NCBI RefSeq assembly: GCF_014206875.1 | Contig: NZ_JACIJO010000001.1 | Coordinates: 1,576,680-1,640,679 of the forward strand | DNA: 64,000 nt | Direction of reading: 5' to 3' | Source: Algoriphagus iocasae | GTDB lineage: Bacteria > Bacteroidota > Bacteroidia > Cytophagales > Cyclobacteriaceae | In this document: positions 9,401-17,971 of the stretch, in pieces | Position numbering within the stretch: the first letter of the stretch is position 1 | Layout of the letters: the number at the start of each line of letters is the position of its first letter | Translations under genes and position numbers: made by a program | The notes under the pieces: model-generated | Database searches by the model: none | Seen by the model: only the letters and a program-made list of their open reading frames with translations | Told to the model about the DNA's origin: nothing

Positions 9401-10036
9401 ATGATCAATGTCTTAATAGCAGATGACCATCAAATGTTTATTGATGGAATAAGAGCTTTACTTCAAGATATCCCAGGAATAAAGGTGGTGGGAGAAGCAT
9501 GCAATGGAAAAGAAGCTATTATTCATTGCCGAGAAAATCAAGTGGATATAGTGATCATGGATGTGAATATGCCTGAAATGGATGGTGTGGAGGCAACCAA
9601 GGAACTTTTTAAAACCAATAAAAAATTGAAGGTTTTGGGGTTATCCATGCATCGTGATAGACATTTTATTTCTGACATGCTGAAAAGTGGGGCCAATGGC
9701 TATATTCTGAAAAACACAGGAAAAAAGGATCTTTTGGATGCGATCTATTCTCTTTATAAAGGGGAAACCTATGTTAGTGAGGAAGTCAATAAAATTCTAT
9801 TGGCTAGTTTTTTGAAGGATTCTTCAAAATATGAAGTGAAAGAAAGACTTTCGGAAAGGGAGTCAGAAGTGTTGGACTGTATCGCGATTGGGTTGACAAC
9901 TTTAGAAATTGGGGAAAAACTCTTTATAAGTAAGAATACAGTGGAAACTCATCGAAAAAACCTTCTGTATAAACTTAAAGCTAAAAATACGGCCGAACTG
10001 GTTAATAATGCTTACAAAAGAGGTTTAATAAACTAG
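9401..10036 (+). CDS. NarL/FixJ-family response regulator
   Basis: 211 aa. The N-terminal receiver has the acidic pair DD at residues 8-9, the phospho-acceptor Asp54 in VIMDVNMPEMDG, a conserved Ser/Thr-type position in LGLSMH and Lys at KNTGKKD. The C-terminal LuxR-type helix-turn-helix (about 148-205) reads LSERESEVLDCIAIG...ISKNTVETHRKNLLYKL. It is divergent from susC and 350 bp upstream of murK. The only histidine kinase of the matching class (HisKA_3) nearby is the STAND kinase at 12208, so the two are the likely pair. NarL-type regulators bind inverted repeats as dimers, and three near-identical palindromes flank this gene, which makes them its probable operators and the susCD and murKQ genes its probable targets. 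Confidence 0.95.
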   Translation: MINVLIADDHQMFIDGIRALLQDIPGIKVVGEACNGKEAIIHCRENQVDIVIMDVNMPEMDGVEATKELFKTNKKLKVLGLSMHRDRHFISDMLKSGANGYILKNTGKKDLLDAIYSLYKGETYVSEEVNKILLASFLKDSSKYEVKERLSERESEVLDCIAIGLTTLEIGEKLFISKNTVETHRKNLLYKLKAKNTAELVNNAYKRGLIN

Positions 10037-10054
10037 GTAGATTAGATTATTAAT

Positions 10055-10116
10055 TTAAATTGTAGATTGGATCATGATTGCAAAAACAATTTTTGATTAT
10101 ATAAACTACAATTTAA
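10055..10116. repeat. Nested inverted repeat behind the response regulator
   Basis: An 11-bp outer arm (10055-10065, TTAAATTGTAG) pairs perfectly with 10106-10116 and encloses a second hairpin, CAAAAA-CAA-TTTTTG, at 10081-10095. It begins 18 bp after the regulator stop. It may be a weak terminator or RNA-stability structure at the 3' end, but it lacks a classic GC stem and U-tract. Confidence 0.4.
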
Positions 10117-10289
10117 GGTTGTAGTATTTCAATAATTTCATTAAATTCTAAAGCGATATTTTATTTTTTTAATTAAGTTTAAAAGCATTACTAATCTATT
10201 GCGGACTAGAAGACAATTGGAAAATATCCCATGAAATGGAGAAATGCCCTAATCCATTCAGAAATAATTGCGAATAGTGATTATAATAA

Positions 10290-10307
10290 ATCCCTATTTT
10301 CAGGGAT
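10290..10307. promoter_or_regulatory. Palindromic operator candidate, site 2
   Basis: ATCCCTATTTTCAGGGAT on the plus strand; its reverse complement matches site 1 (9198-9215) at 17 of 18 positions. It lies in the 354-bp gap before murK, 84 bp upstream of the ATG. Such identity between two intergenic sites in AT-rich DNA is unlikely by chance. Confidence 0.6.
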
Positions 10308-10338
10308 GTCTTACTGTCTCTTTCAAAACATATTTGTA

Positions 10339-10356
10339 CTCCCTGTAAATAGGGTT
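10339..10356. promoter_or_regulatory. Palindromic operator candidate, site 3
   Basis: CTCCCTGTAAATAGGGTT keeps the CCCT-N6-AGGG core with the same 6-nt spacer as sites 1 and 2, but its outer bases are less conserved. Its centre is 49 bp from that of site 2, and it ends 35 bp before the murK ATG. The near-consensus Bacteroidota -7 element CATATTTG (10329-10336) lies between sites 2 and 3. Confidence 0.5.
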
Positions 10357-10390
10357 TAGCAAGAGCTCTTTCCTTTTAAACTGAAAATAA

Positions 10391-11248
10391 ATGCTTTTAA
10401 TAGCAGATAGCGGGTCGACTAAGACCGATTGGAGATTGATTGATAAGTCAGGTGATTGCTTGGTTTCCCTAAAATCCAAAGGTCTAAATCCTTATTTTCT
10501 CCAACCTAAGGATATCAAACATGTCCTTTTGGAAAAAATAAAAGGCCATATATCAAACGTAAATAAAGTAGTCTTTTATGGAGCCGGTTGTGGACATCCA
10601 GTTAAAGCGGCCGAATTAGCTCAAGTTCTTAATGAAGTTTTCCCTACAGAAAACTCATCTGAAGTCAACGGGGATATTTTAGGTGCTGCAAGAAGTTTGC
10701 ACCAGCATGAACCTGGGATTGCCTGCATTTTGGGCACGGGGTCCAATTCCTGTCTTTATGATGGCAAAAACATCATAGGAACAGTTCCTTCTCTTGGATT
10801 TATCTTAGGGGATCAAGGTAGTGGGACTGTGTTGGGGAGGGATCTTATTCGAGAATTGTTACAAAGTAACAACAATTCTGATTTGAGAGAGGAGTTTTTT
10901 GAAACCTATCAGTTGGATCAACGGGAAATTTTGGATAAAATTTATAATCAGCCAAGACCTAATCGATTTTTGGCTTCATTTACGCCTTTTCTATTGAAAC
11001 ATGCTTCAAATCCTGTCATTCATAGAATTATTTACCAAAATTTCAGACAGTTTTTTGATTTCTATATCCTTCCATTAAGAAAATCCAATCCGACTTTGTC
11101 TTTGAAGTTTACGGGTTCGGTTGCATTTCATTTTGCTGAGCATCTTTCTATTGTGGCTCAAGAATATAGTGAAATCATAGAACTTATCGAGCAAAGCCCA
11201 ATGGAAGGATTGAAAAATTATCATAGCCATACTTTTGCAAGCTTCTAA
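10391..11248 (+). CDS. murK: BadF/BadG-family amino-sugar kinase, MurK-like (MurNAc/GlcNAc kinase)
   Basis: 285 aa, the normal length for this sugar-kinase branch of the ASKHA fold. It has phosphate-1 motif ADSGSTKTDWRL at residues 5-16, GTGSNSCLYDG near 116 and GDQGSGTVLGRDLI near 139. It lies 36 bp before murQ on the same strand. In Tannerella forsythia a kinase of this family (MurK) phosphorylates N-acetylmuramic acid in a murTKQ operon, giving MurNAc-6-phosphate, the MurQ substrate. The same gene order supports MurNAc as substrate here. The nearest alternative is a plain GlcNAc kinase, and sequence alone does not separate them. The protein is cytoplasmic and the gene is probably controlled from palindromes at 10290 and 10339. 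Confidence 0.85.
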   Translation: MLLIADSGSTKTDWRLIDKSGDCLVSLKSKGLNPYFLQPKDIKHVLLEKIKGHISNVNKVVFYGAGCGHPVKAAELAQVLNEVFPTENSSEVNGDILGAARSLHQHEPGIACILGTGSNSCLYDGKNIIGTVPSLGFILGDQGSGTVLGRDLIRELLQSNNNSDLREEFFETYQLDQREILDKIYNQPRPNRFLASFTPFLLKHASNPVIHRIIYQNFRQFFDFYILPLRKSNPTLSLKFTGSVAFHFAEHLSIVAQEYSEIIELIEQSPMEGLKNYHSHTFASF

Positions 11249-11284
11249 ACAAATCTATCCACCTTACATTTCTCAGTTAATTTC

Positions 11285-12097
11285 ATGAAACTAGCTACCG
11301 AATCTTCTTCTACGTATGATAATCTAGAATCAATGCCCATTGGAGAGTTGCTTGAGGCGATTAATCGAGAGGATCTGAAAGTAGCTTTAGCTGTTCAAAA
11401 AGTCTTACCACAATTGGAAAAATTGGTAAACCAAATTGTGGAAAGATTTCAAAAAGGAGGACGTTTATTTTATATCGGCGCTGGTACTTCAGGAAGACTT
11501 GGGATATTAGATGCCTCGGAAATTCCTCCGACTTTTGGTTCTTCACCGGATCTTGTGATAGGATTGATCGCTGGGGGAGATTCTGCAATCCGATCTGCTG
11601 TAGAAGGTGCAGAAGACAATTATTCTCAAGCTTGGAAGGACCTTACCATCTACAAACCAAATAAAAGTGATACAGTAATCGGTATTGCCGCTTCTGGAAA
11701 AACACCATATGTACTCGGAGGTTTAGAACAGGCTAAGCAAAATGGATTACTTACTGCCGGAATTTCATGTAATCTTGAGGCTAAAATCTCTGAATTTGCA
11801 GATTTTCCGATCGAAGTGGAAGTTGGGCCTGAGTTTGTCACTGGTAGCACTAGGATGAAATCCGGTACTGCTCAGAAAATGATCCTCAACATGATCAGCA
11901 CGAGCTTGATGATTCAAATGGGAAAAGTCAAAGGAAACATGATGGTTTATATGCAGCTGAGTAATAATAAGTTATTGGATCGGGGAATCAGAATGGTACT
12001 TTCGGAAATCCCTGAATTGACTTATGGTCAAGCAGCGGATTTATTGGCAAAGCATGGTTCTGTTTATGCTGCAATCCAGCAATTCAAGAAAGAGTAA
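11285..12097 (+). CDS. murQ: N-acetylmuramic acid 6-phosphate etherase
   Basis: 270 aa with a SIS domain. MurQ cleaves the lactyl ether of MurNAc-6-phosphate, giving GlcNAc-6-phosphate and D-lactate. The diagnostic segment GRLFYIGAGTSGRLG is followed by DASEIPPTFG, whose Glu79 corresponds to E. coli Glu83, and EGAED, whose Glu110 corresponds to Glu114; both are the catalytic acid/base residues. The family loop GSTRMKSGTAQK is also intact. It is about 30 residues shorter than the E. coli enzyme, mainly at the ends, which is usual in Bacteroidota. It lies directly behind the MurK-like kinase, so the pair should convert MurNAc to GlcNAc-6-phosphate in the cytoplasm. The next gene starts 110 bp downstream. 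Confidence 0.97.
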   Translation: MKLATESSSTYDNLESMPIGELLEAINREDLKVALAVQKVLPQLEKLVNQIVERFQKGGRLFYIGAGTSGRLGILDASEIPPTFGSSPDLVIGLIAGGDSAIRSAVEGAEDNYSQAWKDLTIYKPNKSDTVIGIAASGKTPYVLGGLEQAKQNGLLTAGISCNLEAKISEFADFPIEVEVGPEFVTGSTRMKSGTAQKMILNMISTSLMIQMGKVKGNMMVYMQLSNNKLLDRGIRMVLSEIPELTYGQAADLLAKHGSVYAAIQQFKKE

Positions 12098-12207
12098 ATC
12101 CTCTGGATAGCTTATTTGAATCAATTATAAAATAGAAGAAAAGTTCTTTCTTAAATTTTAGCATTTTGTAATGGATAGCTATTTGAGGATTTGAGTTTTA
12201 ATTTTAT

Positions 12208-15200
12208 ATGTTCAATTCATCTATAAAATATTCCAAGGAAGGGAAAGAAATTTCCTACCATCACTTGCTGTTGGATGAATTGGACGGATATATCAAGAAA
12301 ATGCTTCATCCCACAAATACCCTATGGACAGGTGCAGTGGTGGTGGGCAAAACAGGTGCTGGCAAGACTTTTTTAATTCAAAATTATCTGAAAAACATCC
12401 CGTGTGATGTGTTGATCAGCAACCAATCCCAACAGCTTCAGAATGTTCCCTATGCTGGATTGAAACTGGCTATTGGTAATTACCTGAGGTTGAAATTTAA
12501 AGAAATGGATTCTCAAGAATTCACCAAGTTCTCTGAAGGGCTTTCCAAGGCATTGGGAGAGGATTATAATTTGCTTTCTGAATATATCCCAGAATTGAAA
12601 TTACTTCAGGGTAGAAGCATTCCCAGTCCAGATCATCGGGTTACCAAAATAGAAAATCAGTTATATATCCACTTTAAGATTCTTTTTGAATACTTCAGTG
12701 ATTTTTCTGAAAGGGTTCAAATTTTGTTTATGGATGATTTACAGTGGGTAGATGGTTCCAGCGCCAGCCTTCTTCAATATTTACTTTCCCAACTGCCTCC
12801 ATCTAAACTGATTTGGATCGGAGCTGTACGTGATTCAAAAGAGGATTTGGGACAGGTAGATCAGTTGATTCGAAGTTTGGGTTTCGATCAAAAACACATC
12901 CAGCGAATAGAATTAGGTGAATTCAATTTATCCCAGAGCAAGCAATTTATAGAAATGTGCCTGGATGGAATCTGTGAAACAAATACTTTAGCTTTAATCC
13001 ATAAGCTTGGTCAAGGGAATCCAGCCCTTCTAAATAACCTTGTTGAGGCATTGGTACAGGAAGGATTAATGAAAAGTGAAAAGGGTGTTTGGATTGGCAA
13101 TTTGACTGAAATAGAGGGTCGATTTCAGGGTGTTAATAGTTCAAAGTTTTATCAGGAGAGGTTAAATTCAAAAACTTCCATTAAAATAAATGTATTAGAA
13201 TGGCTGGCTTGTGCCGAGATCTTAACTGAAAAGGATCTTGTTTCCCTTTGTAGTTCCATCCCAGAACCTAATTCAGTCATTGAATCGCTAATTTCAGATG
13301 GTGTCTTGGTTAGAAAAGAAGGTGAAATGGAGTTTGTTGAAAGCAATTTTGGAGAGTTTATTTACTCGAAAATACCCTCTTCTCAGAAGTCAAAAATGCA
13401 TTTTCAGATAGCTAAAGAGCTGCTAAAGAGCGACTTTTTCCTGCTTAGTAATTCTGAAAAAGTGATCTTGGCACATCATTTAAATCGTGCCTCAGAAAGC
13501 ATTTCAGAGCCTTCCGAAAAAATTAGATTTGCGGAATTAATTCTTGAAGTAGCCAAAATTCAGAAAAGTGAGCATGCTTACAGCCAATCCAAAATCTTTG
13601 TAAATGCTGCCTTAACTATATTGAAAGGCCTCAGATGGGACGAGGCTAATTCGGTGCTTTTTCAAGCTCATTTGGAAAGTGCAAGAGTAGAGTATTTTTT
13701 GGGTGAATATGATTTAGCTGAAATCAAAATTGATTTCCTGATCGAAAATCTAATATCTCATAGACAACGTGCGGAAGCGTTTGAGCTGAAAATAATTATC
13801 AATAACCACTTAGGTAGATATAGGAAGGCGGTTGCTATTCTTCAGGAAATTTTACTGGACTTGGGTCTGGAAATTCCTTTTGAGGAATTAGAATTACAGA
13901 ATGAGATACAAAACCTCCAATTACATGTGGCTGGTAATGAAGCTATTCCAAATGCATTGTTTCTAGACCAGAAAGTTGAATTTCAGGAAGCCATTTTAAG
14001 ATTGCTGTATGTTGGAGGGATGGCTTTACATCATACTTCAGAAACCTTGATTACTTGGGCTGCGCTGCAGCTAATTATTCGATCAAGGTATTTTGATCAA
14101 CCAAATGTAAGTGCGATTGGTTATGTCAGTTATGGCAGAATGCAGATTATTGCAGGTAATATCAGTGGAGGCTTTGATTTCGGGAAAAAAGGAATTGAGA
14201 TTAATTCCTCGCTAAAAGATCTGCATTTTCGATGCAGGGTTTTAGGGGTGTTTGCATTTTATATTCAACCTTGGAAACTGCCATTTGAAGAAAGTAGTAC
14301 ACTGCTAATGGAAGGAATGGAAGCGGGAAGAAAGTCAGGTGATGTAATTGGTTTATATATACTTAAGACTCATTTATTCAACCTTCACTTTATTAGTGGA
14401 AAGCCACTTTCGGAATTGTTGAAGTATCAGTTTAAAGAGACTTATCCAGGAATGGAGTTGACCTATTATATCACTCATTACCAAAAAGAACTGATAAAGT
14501 ATCTTATGACCGAGAGTCCATTTTTGGCTCTACCTAAACAAGAACCTGGAGGCTTAGCAGCGAAACTTACTCTTCAGGAAGAGTTGTTTTATAGAAACTA
14601 TATTCTGGCTCGATACTACTTTTTATTTGGATATTTTGAACAGGCCAGGAACTGTGCTCGAACTGCCGATCAGAATAAAAAACTTCAGCAAGGGTCTCCT
14701 CTAGTTCCTGTAAATACACTTATTCAAAGTCTCTCCATTACCCAGAATTGGCCAAATATCAACCCGGAAGAAAAGGCAGAATGCATTTCGGATCTGGAAA
14801 TGGCAATTAGAAATTTGAGTGTTTGGAGGAATAATGCGCCAACAAACTATGGATCGGATTATTGGCTTTTAATGGCAGAATTCAGTAGGATTACAGGGCA
14901 ACCTGATCATGAGATTATAAGTCATTTTCAATCCTCCATAGAAAGTGCGGGAGAAAATCTTTACCAGACGGCGCTTTGTCATGAGATTTTTGGCAAATTC
15001 TATTTAAGGGGTAATAATTTATCTGCTGCCAAGGATCACTTTGGAGTCTCTGTAATTTTTTACGAGCGATGGGAAGCAAAGAGAAAAGTGCGTCAATTGG
15101 TCCGTCAATATTCTTTCCTGTTCGATAATGAGATCAAAGCTAAAAATCCGATTGACATTGAAAACATCCTTCGTGAGTTGGGTGGTGATATGGATGTTTC

Positions 15201-16344
15201 TCTCATAATCAAAAAGCTTTTAACCATAGTTATCAGAGTCACGGCATCAAGTGGAGCCACCATTCAACTGGTGGAAAATCAAGGACAATTGGTTCACCTC
15301 AAAGAATTGCAGCTTTTGGACCTTGATAAAAATGATGGAGATTTAAAAAGCCCAACTGATCTTACTGGTCTTTTTCTGATGGCTTTCAGGACTAAATCTC
15401 CTTTGATTTTTAATAAAATCACAAATGATACAGGATTCCCGGAATTAAAAATCTTGAAAGAGAAAGGTGTAAAATCTTTGATGGTTTTCCCTGTTTCTAT
15501 TTCAGAGTCCCTTTCAATGTTAATTTACCTTGAAAACAGATTTGTGGAGGGAAACTATTCAGATGAAATAGTTCGATGGGTAAGGATCATTTCTAGCCAA
15601 GGCGGGATCATTCTGGAAAATGCAAGGATATATGAAAAAAGTCTTTTCCTTAATGAGGAAGTACGGCTTGAAGTGAAGAAAAAGCAAGAGTTGATGGCAC
15701 TTTTGGAGCAGCAGAAAAACACCCATTTCAAAGATCTCTTCAAAGTACAAGAGTATGAAAGAGAGCGGATTGCGGGAGATCTACATGATAGTCTGGGCTC
15801 GCAACTTTCGACGGTTAAAATTCGTTTGGCGAATTTATTTGAGAAAAATGGAGCATCCAATTTTTTAAAAGAAGGAAATGATGCCTTGTATAAATTGGAT
15901 GTTGCTATCGCGGAAGTTAGAAGAATTGCTCATCATATGTCTCCGGTTTCCTTACGCAAATTTGGTCTTAGTTCGGCACTTCAGTCATTACTTGAAGACA
16001 TTCATGAATCCACGAATATCAAAACAGAACTTCAAGTCTTGGGATTTGAAAATCGACTGGAAGAGCAAATTGAATTGACAATATATAGAATTTGCCAAGA
16101 GCTACTTCAAAATATTATCAAACATAGCCAAGCAGATCAGTTAAGGCTTCAATTGATCAACCATCAAGATTTTTTGAATATTACCCTCGAAGATAATGGG
16201 ATAGGTATTCAAAAAGACCGGGAGCAGTGGGGGATGGGACTGTTGGGAATAGAGACAAAAGTCCAAATGCTCAACGGTACCTTTTCAATAGAAAGTCAAC
16301 CTAATCAAGGCTGTTTACTTGTAATAGATTTTCCAATTAGATGA
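12208..16344 (+). CDS. STAND-type ATPase/GAF sensor histidine kinase
   Basis: 1378 aa, without signal peptide or membrane segments, so probably a cytoplasmic sensor. In order: an AAA/STAND ATPase with P-loop GKTGAGKT (47-54) and Walker B ILFMDDLQWVDGSS (about 171-184); a long helical TPR-like region (about 400-970); a GAF domain (about 990-1145); a short coiled coil; HisKA_3 with phospho-acceptor His1193 in GDLHDSLGSQ; and a HATPase_c domain with QELLQNIIKHS (N-box) and LEDNGIG (G1 box). There is no receiver or HTH, so it needs a separate regulator, most plausibly the NarL-type one at 9401, since HisKA_3 kinases pair with that class. The build resembles the eukaryote-like kinase/AAA/GAF/histidine kinase proteins but lacks the Ser/Thr kinase. 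It may sense a cytoplasmic intermediate of MurNAc breakdown (inference). Confidence 0.92.
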   Translation: MFNSSIKYSKEGKEISYHHLLLDELDGYIKKMLHPTNTLWTGAVVVGKTGAGKTFLIQNYLKNIPCDVLISNQSQQLQNVPYAGLKLAIGNYLRLKFKEMDSQEFTKFSEGLSKALGEDYNLLSEYIPELKLLQGRSIPSPDHRVTKIENQLYIHFKILFEYFSDFSERVQILFMDDLQWVDGSSASLLQYLLSQLPPSKLIWIGAVRDSKEDLGQVDQLIRSLGFDQKHIQRIELGEFNLSQSKQFIEMCLDGICETNTLALIHKLGQGNPALLNNLVEALVQEGLMKSEKGVWIGNLTEIEGRFQGVNSSKFYQERLNSKTSIKINVLEWLACAEILTEKDLVSLCSSIPEPNSVIESLISDGVLVRKEGEMEFVESNFGEFIYSKIPSSQKSKMHFQIAKELLKSDFFLLSNSEKVILAHHLNRASESISEPSEKIRFAELILEVAKIQKSEHAYSQSKIFVNAALTILKGLRWDEANSVLFQAHLESARVEYFLGEYDLAEIKIDFLIENLISHRQRAEAFELKIIINNHLGRYRKAVAILQEILLDLGLEIPFEELELQNEIQNLQLHVAGNEAIPNALFLDQKVEFQEAILRLLYVGGMALHHTSETLITWAALQLIIRSRYFDQPNVSAIGYVSYGRMQIIAGNISGGFDFGKKGIEINSSLKDLHFRCRVLGVFAFYIQPWKLPFEESSTLLMEGMEAGRKSGDVIGLYILKTHLFNLHFISGKPLSELLKYQFKETYPGMELTYYITHYQKELIKYLMTESPFLALPKQEPGGLAAKLTLQEELFYRNYILARYYFLFGYFEQARNCARTADQNKKLQQGSPLVPVNTLIQSLSITQNWPNINPEEKAECISDLEMAIRNLSVWRNNAPTNYGSDYWLLMAEFSRITGQPDHEIISHFQSSIESAGENLYQTALCHEIFGKFYLRGNNLSAAKDHFGVSVIFYERWEAKRKVRQLVRQYSFLFDNEIKAKNPIDIENILRELGGDMDVSLIIKKLLTIVIRVTASSGATIQLVENQGQLVHLKELQLLDLDKNDGDLKSPTDLTGLFLMAFRTKSPLIFNKITNDTGFPELKILKEKGVKSLMVFPVSISESLSMLIYLENRFVEGNYSDEIVRWVRIISSQGGIILENARIYEKSLFLNEEVRLEVKKKQELMALLEQQKNTHFKDLFKVQEYERERIAGDLHDSLGSQLSTVKIRLANLFEKNGASNFLKEGNDALYKLDVAIAEVRRIAHHMSPVSLRKFGLSSALQSLLEDIHESTNIKTELQVLGFENRLEEQIELTIYRICQELLQNIIKHSQADQLRLQLINHQDFLNITLEDNGIGIQKDREQWGMGLLGIETKVQMLNGTFSIESQPNQGCLLVIDFPIR

Positions 16345-16465
16345 ATTTTGAGATGAAAAATTATTTAACTAACTGATATTGATTTTATAAAATCATTTGA
16401 AATTTAGCTGCTTTATCCAATTCAAGGAAAACTATCTTTAAAAGAACGCTTCAAATTTTGCAATA

Positions 16466-17770
16466 ATGAAAAATATAGTCTTTACGTTTTTATTTTTTAC
16501 TACCCTAGTTCAAATAGGATTTGCCCAAAGAGAATTGGTGCATGCAAAGCCATCTGCACTTGGTTTTGATGAAGCTTACATTAATCAGAAAGTGGATTCT
16601 ATCATGCAAATGGGCATTGACAGTTTGGCTTTTCCGGGAGCGCAGGTTTTGGTAGTTAAAAACGATACAGTGATTTTTCATAAAGCCTATGGATATCATA
16701 CCTATGACAAGAAGCAAGCTGTTGCTTTGAATGACTTATACGATTTAGCGTCGGTGACCAAAATTACCGGGCCTTTACCTGCTTTGATGAAATTGGTGGA
16801 TGAAGGAAAGTTGGATCTGGATAAGCCCTTTAGCAACTATTGGAAGCCATGGAGACACAGAAAAGACAAAAAGGATCTGACACTTCGGGAGATTTTGGCC
16901 CATCAGGCCGGTTTGGTTCCCTACATCGTGTTTTTGAATGAGGTGATAAAGGAAAATGGAAAAGTCAAAAGAAGGTTTGTACATGAATCAACCAATAAAC
17001 GATTTCAGGGTCAAGCATACGATAGGATTTATATCAATGATCGATTTGAGCGAAAAATGAACCGAATCATAAACCGCTCAGAAGTATCGGATGATAAGAA
17101 ATACCTGTATTCGGGACTTACTTTTTTGATTTATCCTAGATTAATCGAACAAATCACTGGTACTGACTATCAAACCTATTTGGAAGAGAATTTCTACAAA
17201 CCTATAGGTGCAAAAACATTAGGATACCTTCCGTCTCAGAAGAATTTTGATAATGACATAGTTCCAACAGAAGTGGATTCCCTTTTTCGTAAATCCTTGG
17301 TAAAAGGATGGGTACATGACGAAAACGCGGCACTGAAAGGGGGCATATCTGGAAATGCTGGATTGTTTGCCACAGCAGATGACCTGGCTAAATTGATGCT
17401 TTTATATCAACATTATGGAAATGTAAATGGCAAACAGTTAATTTCTACCGAAACAGTCAAAGAATTCACTAAAGTACAATATCCAGAAAATGAAAACCGC
17501 CGAGGACTGGGTTTTGATAAACCTTTGTTGAACAATTCAGAACTTCCTTTAGGCGAAGCATATCCTTCTCCATTGGTGAGTCCAGAAAGTTTTGGGCACT
17601 CAGGCTTTACCGGAACTTTCGTTTGGGCGGATCCTATCAATAAAATCACATATATTTTCCTTTCCAACAGGGTTTATCCTTCCAGAGACCATCAGAAATT
17701 GTATGGTTTACATATTCGGGAAGCTTTGCAGGATGTTTTTTATCGGGCAGAGCAAAGCGATCACAAGTAA
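16466..17770 (+). CDS. Secreted serine hydrolase, beta-lactamase/class C PBP-like
   Basis: 434 aa with a signal peptide (cut after GFAQ). It has the serine nucleophile motif Ser96-Val-Thr-Lys99, a Tyr215-Ser-Gly where class C enzymes have YxN, and a third motif HSGFTG at about 378. The family includes D-aminopeptidases, esterases and peptidoglycan-modifying enzymes, so a true beta-lactamase is not implied. It is 121 bp behind the histidine kinase, in line with murK and murQ. In Bacteroidota such hydrolases often sit in peptidoglycan-sugar loci, and a role in trimming muropeptides in the periplasm fits. The YSG variant is a departure from the usual motif and could point to esterase activity. 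Confidence 0.85.
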   Translation: MKNIVFTFLFFTTLVQIGFAQRELVHAKPSALGFDEAYINQKVDSIMQMGIDSLAFPGAQVLVVKNDTVIFHKAYGYHTYDKKQAVALNDLYDLASVTKITGPLPALMKLVDEGKLDLDKPFSNYWKPWRHRKDKKDLTLREILAHQAGLVPYIVFLNEVIKENGKVKRRFVHESTNKRFQGQAYDRIYINDRFERKMNRIINRSEVSDDKKYLYSGLTFLIYPRLIEQITGTDYQTYLEENFYKPIGAKTLGYLPSQKNFDNDIVPTEVDSLFRKSLVKGWVHDENAALKGGISGNAGLFATADDLAKLMLLYQHYGNVNGKQLISTETVKEFTKVQYPENENRRGLGFDKPLLNNSELPLGEAYPSPLVSPESFGHSGFTGTFVWADPINKITYIFLSNRVYPSRDHQKLYGLHIREALQDVFYRAEQSDHK

Positions 17771-17839
17771 TCTTAAACGGTTCCTATACTGGAATTAAAT
17801 GGTCATTCAGTTGGCCTGCTTATCTTTTTGAGGTAGCTG

Positions 17840-17888
17840 AACAGGCAGTACAATATGGAGAAAGACATTTCATTATGGACTGCCTGTT
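17840..17888. repeat. 10-bp inverted repeat in the convergent gap
   Basis: AACAGGCAGT (17840-17849) pairs perfectly with ACTGCCTGTT (17879-17888) around a 29-nt loop. It lies between two convergent genes and could be a bidirectional transcription end, but the loop is long and only a short T-rich stretch follows on the plus strand. Confidence 0.35.
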
Positions 17889-17971
17889 TTGTTTCATAGC
17901 CAGAAATATTTCACTGCTTCATAACGAATGGTTTATCGGTAGATTTGGTGGCAATAAAGGCAATCATAATA

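Noticed and set aside
17840..17888. Strong terminator for the serine hydrolase
   Set aside because: The loop is 29 nt and no proper U-tract follows; kept only as an inverted repeat.
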